Source: Cristatella mucedo (taxonomy: Eukaryota > Bryozoa > Phylactolaemata > Cristatellidae). From it: DNA of 20,000 bases. Under the pieces are notes generated by a model, which did no database searches, had not been told where the DNA came from, and saw nothing but the letters and a program-made list of their open reading frames with translations. Below are positions 1 through 11,361 of the stretch, piece by piece. The position numbers and the translations under genes are program-made. The stretch lies in NCBI GenBank assembly GCA_009760855.2, contig WPIO01000106.1, positions 135,001-155,000 on the forward strand, given 5' to 3'. Each line of letters begins with the position of its first letter. Positions within the stretch are counted from its first letter, which is position 1.

Positions 1-675
<675 letters not shown>

Positions 676-1024
676 TCTTTCTACGAACCGCAGAACCTTG
701 CCGCTCACCGAAACATGTCCTCATCGGCGGCCACCGCGGAGAGCGTGGCGCCGGCGGCCGCTGCCGAGCTGCGCTGGCGAACGCCACAGCTGAGGCAGCA
801 GCCGTCCGCCGGAGCAGGAGCATCGCCGATCGTGCGCTCTTCTCTGGCTCACAATCTTTGCGAGCTGGACGCGCTGCTGCAGGAGCTGGGAGCTTCGCCT
901 GTGCAGCAGCAGCCTCACTCGGACTTCACTGCGGCGGCGGTCGCAGCGGCGTCCAGCATCAGCAGCGTCTCGGCATCTGGCGCTGCTGATGCACAGTCCC
1001 TTTACTCATCGTCGGCCCGGGCAG
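676..1024 (+). CDS. PXN: Paxillin exon with LD2 motif
   Basis: The exon follows an acceptor CTTTGCTGCTTGCAG and ends at a CAG/GTCGGT donor, leaving one base of a split codon. Residues around 853-888 read [12 protein letters not shown], matching the LD consensus LDxLLxxL. The preceding [12 protein letters not shown] also resembles the segment before paxillin LD2. The rest is Ala/Ser/Gln-rich and probably disordered. The 5' boundary is inferred; the frame stays open upstream to 523. Confidence 0.75.
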
Positions 1025-3476
1025 GTCGGTGGCTTGGACGCACGCTGCTGCTGCCGTGGCAGCATTGCTTTCGGCCATCCTTACCCCGTAGGTTGTTCTT
1101 CGACTTCTTCTGTTCGAGACCTGCCTCCCGTGGCTGCAGCAGCAGCTGCAGCACGCTATGATGCGGTCTGCCGTTGCTGCTGCCTGCTGGCATTGCGGCT
1201 GCCTGCAGCCGGCATGCTACGCGGTCAGTGAAGATGGGGGTCAAATGCCGCCACCGCCCCACTTCCACTTAAGTGCCACGAATGTTCTGCTTCCGGCTTA
1301 TGCTACTCTTTGCTGTGATAGGACACCGCAAAAAAAACTTGAGAGCAAATGAACAGCACCCACTTCATGACCATTTCTTGTTAAATAGTACTTGATTCTG
1401 GCTAGCTTCACCAAAACTGAAGAATGAAAATCAGTGGACATGAGCAAACAAAATTCCCTTTTAACTCTGGATAAGGAACTTGTAGTGTACGTGAAAAAGC
1501 CAGTGGGTGTTATTTAAGCCCATCTCGCCATTGTCGAACCGTTTTTTCCCGGATCCGACGAGGATCTGCGACCTTTCGACACTACTGTGCATTACTTGAC
1601 AGCCTCACACAAGTTTCTTTTTTGTGTGGCTGATGGATCTGGATTAGAGGGGCTTTTTTCGTTGTGCTTCTGCTGTCGCAGAGCGGTGCAGTGATCCCGC
1701 AGCCAATCCCACTCAATCTCGGCTCCTTTTGCTCACCTTTTTTCACAGGTGAAGTAAACGCAGAGCATGATGCACTGTATGCACCGGTGCTGTCACGTGC
1801 CATTGTCAGAGCTGATGTGCAGCAGCAGCGGAGCCAGCTCGCCGCCACGGGCATGCTACAACAGAGGCAAGTATTTCTCCCGCCGTCGCACTGAGCACCG
1901 ATGGCGCTCTGCCCTCTTGCGTTTGCAGCAGCGCAGTGCAGCGTTCATGCGTGCCTGCGCTTGTTGCGAGACCCTCGAGCAGGGCGCTGTTGTCAGACTA
2001 ATCCTCGACTTTATTCATGCGGTGGCCAGGTCGAGCTGGACGAGGCTGAGCTGCGAACGCTGCCACCTCTCTGCACTGTTTCGGTTTCCCCGTTTTTCGA
2101 TCTCGGCCGCTTTTTTCACGTGGGCCAGCGGAGGCGGTGCCGGCACCCCGTGCAGCAGCGGCGGCGGTGCTCGCACTGCTGCTTGTGCCTTTGCCTACGT
2201 GCGATGCAAGCAAGCGGCGCCGACGTGTCAGCGCGGCACGCAGAATGCCGGCGAGCTGCCCGGTTCCGCGGACGAGGATGTGGGCGAAGGAAGTGGTCGG
2301 CACGTTGGTCGTCAGCCTCGTTTTGGTGGGCGCCGTTGTAGCGAAGCCGAGAGGCCTGGTGCCAAGCAGCCGTCGGCCTCTGCCGCCCGCACCGGTGCGG
2401 ACCCGGCTTCGGCAAGCCGTCAGCAGCAGCAGCCTGCTTCCTTTGCCACGAGGGAACTGGACGAGCTCATGGCCACGCTGTCGCAGCTCAAGGTGAGCGT
2501 GAGCCGGTGGCTCGTTTGCCACGCTGAAGGATAGCAGCGGACCGGAAGCTGGCGGCTTGTTGATTTAGTTGCACGGGGTGTGTGTGTGTGTCGATGAAGT
2601 TCCGGTTAGGTGGTTAAGAGTGTCTCTGGACGCCTGCATCGTGTCCTGGTGTTTACGCTGTCGTGTTCCCCCCCCCCCCGAGAACAGGTTGATCCGTGTG
2701 CGTGTCTTGAGAATAGAGGAAGCGCTATCGGTGATCAGCTGTCGTAGGTCGAGGTCCATGCCCTCAGTTCCGACATGCCCCTTGTCCTTGCTAAGTACCT
2801 TTTTCGGCTTAGTGAGCTCCTCTGTCTCATATTTCCTTCTGTCTCAGCATTGTCTACATTGGCTGTGCATTTTGGTTTGTTTGAATTATGGTGTCGGTCC
2901 AAAATGTCTATTCTGAACGGCCTGGGACAGCTAAATGCTGCTAAACCATACACTTTGCTTCGGGGTCGCTGGTGGCCACCGTGGTTTTGACTGCACGGTC
3001 AACACCTCTTGTCGATTAGTGTCAGCTGCAAACTTCGACAAGTTCCCGTCCAGGGCGCTGCTGTTCAGTGTAGCACCGCTTGTTAGCCGCCGTTAGCTTT
3101 CGGCTGTGAACCACATGGTTGTCTTCCAGCTGCTGTCTGTTCCCTGTGCTGCTTCTGGCTTTTAACGGTTTCTCTTCCATCCAGCCTATCTTCATGCTTT
3201 GTCCTGCCTCCAGCTGCTGCTGGCTGCTGAAAGTTTGCTCACACGTGCTGTTTGTCGGCTATGCCGGATGTTGACCGACCGTGGTCAACTAATGGGAGGC
3301 CACAGCAGTGGGGCAGTGTGAGCAGTGTCTGTCGAAGCCCGGGTCCACAACCTTGAAAGCAATCAATGGTGGGCTTCCTTGGTGGGCCAGCTGTTGGTTT
3401 GGTGCAAGCAGTGCGTTCCATCTCTTTCCTTCCCTCTCTCTCTCTCTCTCCCTCTCTCTCTCTCTCTCTCCCTCCC

Positions 3477-3564
<88 letters not shown>

Positions 3565-6500
3565 CTCCTCCCTTTTTTGCTGTCTCTCTCTCTCTCTCTC
3601 TTATATTTCTCTCTGCCCCTTACCTCTTCTTTCCTACAGCTGCATCACTATTTTTTCCTGTACTCTGACGTCTCTCACTCCCATCCCCTGGCTGTTTATT
3701 GCTACAGTTTTGGTCTTATTGAAGACGAGCTTTCACTGCCGATGGTGGCACACAGGACCGTGAGCAGCAGTGTGTGGCAGCTGTGACTGCATCGAGAGTG
3801 GCGCAGTGTGCCTGCTAGCCAAAACATGTTACGTGCATAGTGGAGACGATGGCAAAGGGATGTGGCCGGCTCTCTGCAACCCAATCACTCACTCCGCCTC
3901 ACTGGGCCATAGAGGCTTTCGGCCGGCTAGCTAGTTCAGGCAAGACACCGAAAACCAAGCCCCGTAAAAAGTTAAATCCGCTTGACTATTTCAGACCGTA
4001 ATGAATTCCTATGCTACGCTGCTTATCACACGGGTTAGCCATCTTGGAGCTGCTAGTATTTTGCATTTGATGTGGCTTGACTGCACAATCCTTGACGAAA
4101 GCATTCTCGCGAAACACGTGACTAGAGACACGTCTGCCACTGCCTTGTGCACTTCCTTGTATGGCTCGTCGTCGTTCAGGCAGTGTTCCAGAACTCGATA
4201 GGGTATTGCGAGCGATGCAGCGCAAGCCAAGGCTCAAACACAGAATGGATAGAAGATTATGCTGCAATGAGCTTTCGCTCAGCTGCTGCCGCACTGCGAT
4301 CTGTGCATACTTGCAGTTGTTGATTAGACAAACGACGGTCGTGTCTGACGTGGCTTGGCTGTATGCACCCACTTTCCTATGTTTAGGTGAACACGAGTGC
4401 ACCCAGCAGTTCGGTAGTGCCACTGATGTCCAGTGGCCGAGGCAGCCCGGGGAGCCAGCGATGCATCGATAATCTGCAGCAGCAGCAGCAGCGGCGGCAG
4501 GAGCAGAACTACGCTCACATTTGTCCGCCAGCTGCGCTGCTTGCTGATGGCGGCCTGTGGTTGCCTGACAATCGGCAGTTGCAGCAGCAGCCGCTGGGAG
4601 TCGATGCAAAGCTGCAGCAGCTGCTGCTGCAGCAAGCCCCGACCCTGAATGGTCAGGCGGAGGTGACTTCGGCTGCGCGCTGGACCGGATCTCCAGCAGC
4701 GGCAGCCACCGATGACAGCGGGCAGTCGTCGGCCGTGTCGTCGCCGAGTTCTCTTCGACCTGGCTTCGACCTGGACAACATGCTCGGACACCTGGAGACC
4801 GACCTATCCCGCCAGGGTGCCGGTGTCGTAGCCAAGGGCCACTGCGTGGCCTGCGACAAGGCCGTCGTCGGACAGGTGCGAGCGAGCGCTCGTGTGCAGG
4901 TCGTGGCGCGAGCGGGCAAGCGTGCGCAGCGAAGGAGACTGCGGCGGGCGGTCTGGCAGCGCGCATGCTGCCGCCGTGTTGTCGCTGCAGGTGGTGACGG
5001 CGCTCGGCCGGCTGTGGCATCCGGAGCACTTCTGCTGCACGCAGTGTCGATGCGAGCTGGCCCGAGTCAGCTTTTACGAGCGAGACGGCCGGCCGTACTG
5101 CGAGCGAGACTACCACGACCTGTTTGCGCCCAAGTGCGCCCACTGCGGCAACTCCGTCATTGGCGTGAGTGTCGGTCGGCCTGCGCTGCCCTTCATTCCT
5201 CGTGGGCACGTGACTGAATGACGCTTCTTCTGGCTCTTTTTCGACACGCTCTACTGATGAATACGCCCTTGCACGTATGCGGATCGGCTATTGTCAGACC
5301 AAGCAATAGTTGTCGAGCTGTCGCTGTGGGAGCAAACGAGAGCGTGAATGCAAGAAAATTGAGAGGGAGTGAGTGAAAGTTAGCAAAGGATAGAGTGGGT
5401 GAGTGAATGAGTGAGTGAGTGGGTGAATGAGTGGGTGAGTGAGTGAGTGAGTGAGTGAGTGAGTGAGTGTGAGTGAGTGAGTGAGTGAGTGTGAGTGAGT
5501 GAGTGAGTGAGAGAGGAGGAAGAAGACGAGAGGCAGAGGCACTAGGGAGAGAGATCTGGGGGGGGGGGCACTTCATACCGAGCCAGCGCCTCCGGCACAT
5601 GGATCCAAGGCCGCGGCACGGCGTGGTGACGTGGTACGCGTGTCGAGCTGCTGGTCCCCTGCTGGGACTCTGCTGCTTGCTTCGATCCGAATCTGTTTCG
5701 GGCACGGTGTCTGTCTGATAATCATTCCAAGTCTCACTTCGTAAAGTGCCCCTGCTGGGACTCTGCTGGAATATTGGCTACGATTTCTAACTTTATTCCA
5801 CGGTCGCTTCAGGATGGAGTGGGAAGTTGCGCTGAGGGGAGTGTGCTGCATTTGCACCCCACACCACAAACTTGTATATCAGGAGTCGTAATATTACTAG
5901 TAGTAATAACAACAACAATAATAGTAAAAGGATAATGGTAGCAATAAAATATTTATGAAAAATTATTACGGCACTATAGACCAACTAATTCTCATTCAAC
6001 GCACTTTTTATGCTCGAATAGTGAAATTTGATAGATTTAGGAAATTGTGCGAAATTTCAGCATGCACAAGCAGATAAAGGGCAATTCGCACCGACAGAGT
6101 AAATGCTCGAGGAGCGTTGGATTCTTAACTTTATTTTTTTAGCGTCTAAGGTCTTTAGGTTTTTTAAATGTCGTCAAGTCAGGGAATGTCGTGACGTCGT
6201 CAGTAGTGAGTTCCAGGCTTTCGGGGTGTACAGCAGGAAGGTGCAGTCTCCAAAGGATTTGAGGCCGGTTAGATGCACAGCTGAACGACTTGAGGCTGGC
6301 GATTGTGTTGTACAATGGAAATCTGTGTACAGTTGAAAGGGGGGAGAGGAGCAAGTCTTTCATATTGGTGAACAGCAGTGAATGATGTGGCCGTTGATGT
6401 GAGTGGCAGGGTGTGTGCATGTGCTCTGCGCTAGCACTCTGATTCGCTCTGCGGCCCCTCCCGCTGCTGCTGCTGCGGTGGAAGTGCTGCGGTGGAAGTG

Positions 6501-9500
6501 CTGCGGTGTGCAGCAGCAGTAAGGAAAGGTGCAAACGAATTCGTGGATCGAATCCTCTATCATTCGGGTCTTGTGTTTGGATCTGCTGCCAGCTCCCCGA
6601 GGCATGAGCCGGCTCGCTGAATTACTGACACTAGCCAAATCATTTCCTCAAGCGATGACGTCACCGCATGTACATGGGGGTGCCGTGAAGGGAAATGAGA
6701 GCAGTGTGTCACAGTGCGTCATCTGTAAGTGCAGGAAACACGAGCGCCCGCAGATGGCGGCTGTTGCGCCAGCGCTGGCGTGCGAATGAAACCAGTCGGC
6801 AGCTTTCAAGATTCTCCGCTGGCTTTTAATACCTCTCCTCGATCAATCGATTGCTAAAAGCGCCTTTCCTGTGACATCGCTTAGCTTGGAAACGTCTGCT
6901 ACGACTCGTCGAGTGCCCCGAGTGCGCGCGCAGCCGCCGCCTCCAGGCTTGGCGGGGGGGGGGGGGGGCCCCCGCGCGTCCGTTCAGAGGCGCCTTGTCG
7001 AAGGGACACACAGCATGCCGGTAGCCGGAAGCAGAGGTTCCTCGCGCAGTGAGACAAAGCACTGCGCTCGAGTCCCAAGCACGGTGCTCGCTCCTTTCCA
7101 ATTTAGTCGTCTTATTTCCGGAGCCAGCTGGGCTGCTATTAGTGCTAGTCCTTTGCCGCGCGCTCGCGTATCCTTCGTTCTTTTTCCTCCGATATTTTGT
7201 CTCCGAGGCGCTAGAATGGCCAGCTGTGGCTGCAGTGGGATACCGATGCTGCGTCGATGCGCCCACTCCTCCTCCTCCTCCTCCTCCTCCTCCTCCTCCT
7301 CCTCCTCCTCCTCCTCCTCCTCCTCCTCCTCCTCCGGCCCCCCTCCCCCGTGCCTAGAGAGGCGAGCAAGTTCAAGGCTGAGGTGTCTTCTCGCTGAGCC
7401 CGGTGTCGCGACCTGCAAGAGCGCTCTCCTTGCAGAAATGCGTGACGGCGCTGGGCGTCACATGGCATCCGGAGTGCTTCAGCTGCGCCGCATGCGGCCG
7501 CATGCTGGCCGACGAGGGCTTCCACGAGAAGGACGGCAGGGTCTACTGCATGCACGACTTCTTCCACCTGTTCTCTCCGCGCTGCGGCGGCTGCTGCAAG
7601 CCGATCCACGACAACTTCGTCGCAGCTCTCAATCGGCACTGGCACCCGGCCTGCTTCGTCTGCACGGTGCGTGTCAGTGCGCAAAGCTCTCGAGCGCTCG
7701 GCGCCACGTTGCAACAGCAGCAGCTCCTGCCGATCCGTGGCTGAGCCGATCAAAACCGCTGCTGCGAACACTTGGCTCTGTTTTTTTTTTATTTTAAGCT
7801 CAAGACTTTTCTGTTTGCCTTCCCTGAATGCCTGGACCACCTCCACGGCTTGCATTCCGTGGCGTACAGCGCGTCTCTCTGCTTGCTTGACGGAAACAAG
7901 GCCCCCCCCCATAGAAGCGAAGCCAAAATGAGCAGAAGAGCAGGCAGAGAGAGAGAGAGAGAGAGCAGCCTTGCTAGAGTGCCACGAGGAAGTTAGCAGA
8001 AGGCAGATGGAGCAGCCTCTGCACGGGCAGGGCCGTGCAGAGGCGGAGAGCAGATCTAGGTGGCGGCAAGCCGGCCGCAAGCAGAGCAGCCCCCATCCTC
8101 CTTGAAGGCCCCCCTACCCGCTCGCGGAAGAAGGGGCACTCGTCGGTTAGAACAAGCGCCCCCATCAGCCTCCTCCCTCTTAAAGAATTCAGCTTGGCAC
8201 AGCTGCCTGTGACCGGCTGCTCACCCTTAAAAGAGGGTTCAGTCGCCGCCCTCAGCGAAACTCCTGTCGATGACCTTGCCCTTGCCCGGAATGCCAGCAA
8301 GGGAATGAAGTGAATGTCAGCAGAATTACGGAGAAGCAAATCAGTGTCAGCGAAATCGCACAAGTTTCTCTGCACAGTCTGCAGCCCTCTGAACGCGCTG
8401 CCGATTGGCCGAGCTGTGGTGCGCCTGTCACGAGACGGAATCGTAGATCGATGGGCCATCGGCCTCGGCCAGATGCGTCGACCAAGCGGCTTCCTTTGAG
8501 GCTCGAAGAGTCCAGGAGTCGCCTTCCCTACTGCCTCGCATAACAGGGGAGACCGTCGGCTGGTCCGGTCCGAGCGCCTAGCTTCCGCAGCAGCTGGACT
8601 AGAGCTGCTGGAGAGCTGAAGCAACGCCAGCCGGCGTGACAGCGGACGACAGGAAACACAGTTGACCGCCAGCATCTGCCCGGGCAGATGCCTTGCACCT
8701 CATGTCCCCCCCCTGCCAGTGTCCGACTGGTTCAATTCGAGCCTTAAGCACTTTCTGCAATTCCCAGCAGGTGAGGCCTCGGATGTCCTTCTGCCTCGGT
8801 ATCCGGTGCCTGAACTGCAGGCTGTGTGGCTCGGCCGGAGAGTGGTCTCCCCTTGAGGTGATACGAACTGCAGGCTGCAGACACCTGCTGCCACAGCAGA
8901 CACAGTTGTGGCTTAAGCCGTGGCTAGCTGGCTTAAGCCTGCTCCAGTCTGCATTGGCAGCAGATTAGGAGGGAAGCTCGGGAGAGAAAGGCCTCTGTTC
9001 TGGCAGAAAGCAGTCTGGCCTAATTGGTGAGATTTTTGATATGCAAGCCCCCCCCTCCGAAGAGCTGCGGTTTGCCAAGGCCGTTCCCTTCCAACTCTTG
9101 GTGTGCCCTGCCGAGTGGATGGGCCTGCAGGCCTGGGCAGACAAGTAGTCCAACCGCAGTGGCTCAGGGAGAAGCATATGCCTGTGGCCACAAGCAGACA
9201 GACGTCCTTCGTGAAGAGTAGCCTGGCTTTGCACCCTTTGCTGTCCTGTTCAGTCGATCCTTTGTCCGACACGCCTGTTACTCGAGCTTCGGTCTGGCAG
9301 CCGGGTAGCGTACCTGTCATCCGCTACCCCCTCACACTTCGATGGAGCTGCTGCCCTCAATTCTGCCGTCTGCTTTTTTGAGCCGACTATTTAGCATCCC
9401 ACCAGCGATCCGAGGCGCTGCTTCTGCTGCTGCTGCTGGGCAGACACGGGCACGTCCAGACACGCCTGCACCTTTGCCTCCTTTCTTTTTGCAGGACTGT

Positions 9501-9761
9501 GGCGCTACGTTCTCCGGCGGCAGCTTTTTCGACCACGACGGGATGCCGTACTGCGAGATGCACTATCACTCGCGCAAGGGTTCGCTGTGCGCCGGATGTC
9601 AGAAGCCGGTGCTGGGCCGCTGCGTGGCCGCCATGTCGAAGAAGTTCCATCCGGAGCACTTTGTGTGCGCATTCTGCCTCAGGCAGCTCAACAAGGGCAC
9701 GTTCAAGGAGCAGAACGACAAGCCGTACTGCCACGCCTGCTTTGCCAAGTTGTTCTCCTAG
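676..9761 (+). CDS. PXN: Paxillin-family focal-adhesion adaptor, 5'-partial, seven exons placed
   Basis: Paxillins are scaffold proteins at integrin adhesions. Their leucine-rich LD motifs bind partners such as FAK, vinculin and parvin, and their C-terminal LIM domains target the protein to adhesions. Here, in order, are an LD2-like motif ([12 protein letters not shown]), an LD4 motif ([16 protein letters not shown]), an LD5 motif ([14 protein letters not shown]) and four LIM domains. The protein ends in [23 protein letters not shown], close to the paxillin family C terminus. Joining the seven exons gives 1992 nt, an exact multiple of three (663 residues plus stop), without LD1. LD1 is not found and no clear LD3 is seen. 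Splice phases agree at every joint. Leupaxin or Hic-5 are alternative names within the same family, but the RELDELM and LDNML motifs plus the length favour paxillin itself. The LIM part is very secure; the disordered part between LD2 and LD4 is less so. Confidence 0.93.
1749..1866 (+). CDS. PXN: Paxillin linker exon (probable)
   Basis: The acceptor TTTTTTCACAG lies just upstream. The first two bases complete the codon split after 1024, giving Gly, and the frame then reads [18 protein letters not shown] and onward without stops. It has no recognised domain and would lie between LD2 and LD4. Two donors are possible: a GC donor after 1866 (AG/GCAAGT, phase 2) or a weaker GT donor after 1870 (phase 0). 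The phase-2 choice fits the acceptor at 2128. Confidence 0.6.
2129..2492 (+). CDS. PXN: Paxillin exon with LD4 motif
   Basis: The 3' end is secure: [16 protein letters not shown] is followed directly by an AAG/GTGAGC donor in phase 0. This motif matches paxillin LD4, the site used by FAK and by the GIT/PIX complex in known family members. The 5' end is uncertain. The acceptor at 2128 has the best pyrimidine tract and would need a phase-2 donor; acceptors before 2232 or 2244 would fit a phase-0 donor. The upstream part is Gly/Ala/Ser/Arg-rich and low in recognisable features. Confidence 0.75.
2493..4386 (+). other. PXN: Paxillin intron, 1.9 kb
   Basis: This GT-AG intron runs from GTGAGC to CCTATGTTTAG. 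It holds a short TG tract near 2577-2591, a run of ten C around 2670-2680 and a long CT tract at 3435-3601. No coding exon is recognised; the open frames over the CT tract are Leu-Ser artefacts of the repeat. Confidence 0.8.
3435..3601. repeat. (CT)n microsatellite, interrupted
   Basis: A CT dinucleotide array is broken by CCCT variants and by a short T-rich gap near 3571-3582. It lies inside the intron after the LD4 exon. Confidence 0.95.
4387..4875 (+). CDS. PXN: Paxillin exon with LD5 and start of LIM1
   Basis: The exon starts in phase 0 after TTTCCTATGTTTAG and ends in phase 0 at GACAG/GTGCGA. The first half is Ser/Pro/Gln-rich with CAG-coded glutamine runs. [14 protein letters not shown] (about 4765-4806) is LD5, and [20 protein letters not shown] begins LIM1 with its first Cys-x2-Cys zinc pair. 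The intron falls exactly after the VVGQ residues. Confidence 0.93.
4991..5164 (+). CDS. PXN: Paxillin exon, rest of LIM1 and start of LIM2
   Basis: The exon is phase 0 at both ends, after GTCGCTGCAG and before GTGAGT. It continues LIM1 with [19 protein letters not shown], so zinc ligands His, His, Cys and Cys are present, then [17 protein letters not shown]. It opens LIM2 with [10 protein letters not shown]. The upstream intron is only 115 bp. Confidence 0.96.
5393..5513. repeat. (GTGA)n tetranucleotide array
   Basis: The tetramer GAGT/GTGA repeats about thirty times, with GGTG and GAAT variants early and two GTGTGA phase shifts later. The minus-strand open frame over it, rich in THSLTHSL, is a translation artefact. 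Confidence 0.95.
5656..5768 (+). repeat. 20-bp direct repeat, two copies
   Basis: CCCCTGCTGGGACTCTGCTG occurs at 5656-5675 and again at 5749-5768, exactly the same over 20 bases. No known function is apparent. Confidence 0.85.
6130..6325 (-). mobile_element. Degenerate L2/CR1-like LINE relic
   Basis: On the minus strand the region resembles the C-terminal coding part of the better copies elsewhere in the window. GLKSFGDC lines up with NLKSFGDR, an AWNSL-like segment follows, and FPDLTTFKK lines up with SPDLTTFKRN. Frames are broken and no intact ORF remains. An AT-rich stretch with scattered AAT/AAC triplets at 5889-5945 may be the eroded trinucleotide tail, but the conserved hairpin tail of the other copies is not recognisable here. 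Confidence 0.7.
6951..6974. repeat. G run followed by C run
   Basis: A run of about 16 G, then five C and CGCGCG, lies in the LIM2 intron. Such blocks are prone to sequencing and assembly error. Confidence 0.8.
7266..7336. repeat. (TCC)n trinucleotide repeat
   Basis: About 23 TCC units form a purine/pyrimidine-asymmetric tract ending 100 bp upstream of the LIM2/LIM3 exon acceptor. It gives poly-Ser, poly-Pro and poly-Glu open frames that are not genes. Confidence 0.96.
7436..7666 (+). CDS. PXN: Paxillin exon, rest of LIM2 and first half of LIM3
   Basis: The acceptor is GCTCTCCTTGCAG and the donor is ACG/GTGCGT, with phase 0 on both sides. It completes LIM2 ([20 protein letters not shown], then [18 protein letters not shown]) and starts LIM3 ([28 protein letters not shown]). 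All expected zinc ligands are visible. Confidence 0.97.
7667..9494 (+). other. PXN: Paxillin intron splitting LIM3, 1.8 kb
   Basis: This GT-AG intron ends in CTTTCTTTTTGCAG. It contains a T run at about 7782-7791, a short GA tract at 7946-7965, a perfect 12-bp hairpin at 8015-8044 and duplicated GGCTTAAGCC-like words near 8910-8940. The long minus-strand open frame at 7974-8675 shows no recognisable domain. Confidence 0.75.
8015..8044. repeat. Perfect 12-bp inverted repeat
   Basis: GCCTCTGCACGG at 8015-8026 pairs fully with CCGTGCAGAGGC at 8033-8044, leaving a six-base loop. It lies inside the LIM3 intron. Confidence 0.85.
9495..9761 (+). CDS. PXN: Paxillin last exon, LIM3 end and LIM4
   Basis: The exon starts in phase 0 after a strong pyrimidine tract and ends at TAG 9759-9761. 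It supplies [20 protein letters not shown] of LIM3 and a full LIM4: [30 protein letters not shown] and [11 protein letters not shown]4 is the part most like other paxillins. A (CTG)n run begins just after the stop. Confidence 0.98.
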   Translation, partial: DCGATFSGGSFFDHDGMPYCEMHYHSRKGSLCAGCQKPVLGRCVAAMSKKFHPEHFVCAFCLRQLNKGTFKEQNDKPYCHACFAKLFS

Positions 9762-10094
9762 CTCCTGCTGCTGCTGCTGCTGCCAGTGAAGGCAACTGCA
9801 AGAGCGATTGGCTGGCTGCTGCTGCTGCCTCCCCAGAATTCTTCCGGAGCCGGCTGCGTTGTCTGCTCGGCTGACGTCGGCGGCTGCTTGTGGCCGTCTA
9901 TTTGGTGACGGTGCTCACGTGTGGGCTTAAGTTTTTTTTTCATTGTTACTAGGCGTCACGGGCGCTAGACGGGTGCAGTTCCTTTTTTTTTTGTTTTTAA
10001 ATGTTTTACTTGACCGAACCGTGAGCCCTGCCAATTAATTTTGTCTGCTGTGCTACTCTGCGGCCGTGTGATTGCAATCGCATTGCAATGGTGT

Positions 10095-10136
10095 CCAGAC
10101 CCCCTTCCCCAGACCCCCTTCCCCAGACCCCCTTCC
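10095..10136 (+). repeat. 14-bp tandem repeat, three copies
   Basis: The unit CCAGACCCCCTTCC occurs three times in tandem, giving a C-rich, pyrimidine-biased block. Confidence 0.9.
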
Positions 10137-10767
10137 ATACATGCTGCTGCTCGATGGTGGTTGCAGATGCTGCCCCATGGGGCCCTGCCCCCACCACAGC
10201 CTGCTGTGGCCCAGTTGCCGGGCATGCCTGTTGCACCCTGGATGCGACGTCCCGGGATGTCGGCTGCATCCCGTTCGTTATTTTGTACTTTGACGAAGCT
10301 TCTGTAGTCGACTAGCACTTCGTTACTGACGGTGCAAAATGAAAACATCGTAATTTCGTATCGGCTGTAATTGCTTGTCTGCCTCCGGCACGGCCAGGAA
10401 AGAGGTTGCCGCCACCGCTGCTGCTGCAGCAACGAGTCCAAGCCTAAATGTCAGCTCTCTATGCACAGCAGCAGCGGGGGCGCTGCTGCTGCTGTGCGCT
10501 GACGGTCACGTGTCTGGCACGTGAGCTGACTTTGCTGCACTGTCTGCTGTGGCACGCTGCCGATAGGGCGGGTGGGGGTGGGGCTCGCCGTCGGCTCCAG
10601 CGCTCGATGACTCGCTCTGCTCCGTGTCATTGCGTGGGTGCAAGTAAGCTCGTTCGAGCACTTCGGTCACTGTCCTTTCTCTCTCTCTCTCCCTCCCTCC
10701 CTTGGTGTCAATCGTTGCAGGGCAGAGAGTGCGCAAGTGTGAGTGTTGCTGCCGTGGTCTTGTCGTA

Positions 10768-10804
10768 CAATGCTCTCGTAGAAGCACCACAATGCTCTCG
10801 TAGA
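10768..10804 (+). repeat. Short tandem duplication
   Basis: ACAATGCTCTCGTAGA occurs at 10768 and again about 21 bases later, with AGCACC between the copies. Confidence 0.85.
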
Positions 10805-11324
10805 TGACCGTAATACCACCAATCCCAACTGCAAGAGCTCGCTCTCGCAGGCTATTTGCGTGCATCCTGCCGAAGCCGGATGGCAAAGCCACGTGGAGGC
10901 AGCGAGATCTCAGATCTGCGGTACTGCCACTCTACCACTTCCTCTTTCCCTGCTTCGCCGCCCCCGGCCTCGACTGTTTAGAGGTCCGTGCTGCCTTGCC
11001 TTTCTTTGTGGGAGTAGTCAGACAGAACCGGAGGCAGATGTGTGTGGAAGGAGAGCCTTGGCTGAGCATGAAACGGAATTGTTGGAGCATGGGAGCGCTG
11101 CTGCTGTTACTTGAACTTGAACGCTCGTCGAGTCCTCGACGCTCCCTTCCCCTGATGACGAACCTTCGGCTGTACGGCAAATTTGCTCGGAGATGCTACC
11201 GATGCCACGTGACATTATCGACTGATGAAACAATAGAGTAGCCACTATGGCATCGGGTCTCTGAAGTGGCCCTGAGAAGCTTCTTGAGAGAGGCAGGACA
11301 GAGACAAACAGACAGAGAGACGGA

Positions 11325-11325
11325 C

Positions 11326-11356
<31 letters not shown>
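11325..11356. repeat. (GA)n microsatellite
   Basis: A nearly pure GA dinucleotide run follows a GACAGA-rich stretch. Confidence 0.95.

Positions 11357-11361
<5 letters not shown>

Larger units (their letters stand above)
5165..7435 (+). other. PXN: Paxillin intron splitting LIM2, 2.3 kb
   Basis: This GT-AG intron holds a (GTGA)n array, a G run at about 5560-5568, a 20-bp direct repeat, an AT-rich patch, an old L2-type LINE relic, a G/C homopolymer block near 6955-6974 and a (TCC)n tract ending about 100 bp before the acceptor. No exon is seen. Confidence 0.8.

Noticed and set aside
3986-5209. Long minus-strand open frame (407 codons)
   Set aside because: It lies opposite the LD5 and LIM1 exons of paxillin and shows only Ala/Arg/Pro-rich antisense composition with no domain.
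5193-5705. Apparent CRISPR-like or coding repeat over the GTGA array
   Set aside because: It is a simple tetranucleotide microsatellite; there are no spacers and the frame is a translation of the repeat.
6871-7797. Plus-strand open frame of 308 codons
   Set aside because: It is a different frame from the LIM2/LIM3 coding frame and owes its length to the (TCC)n poly-Ser stretch.
7211-8080. Minus-strand open frame with a long Arg/Glu run
   Set aside because: It is antisense to the LIM2/LIM3 exon and extends through the (TCC)n repeat.
7974-8675. Minus-strand open frame of 233 codons in the LIM3 intron
   Set aside because: It has no recognisable motif and no splice-site support, and its composition looks random for GC-rich DNA.
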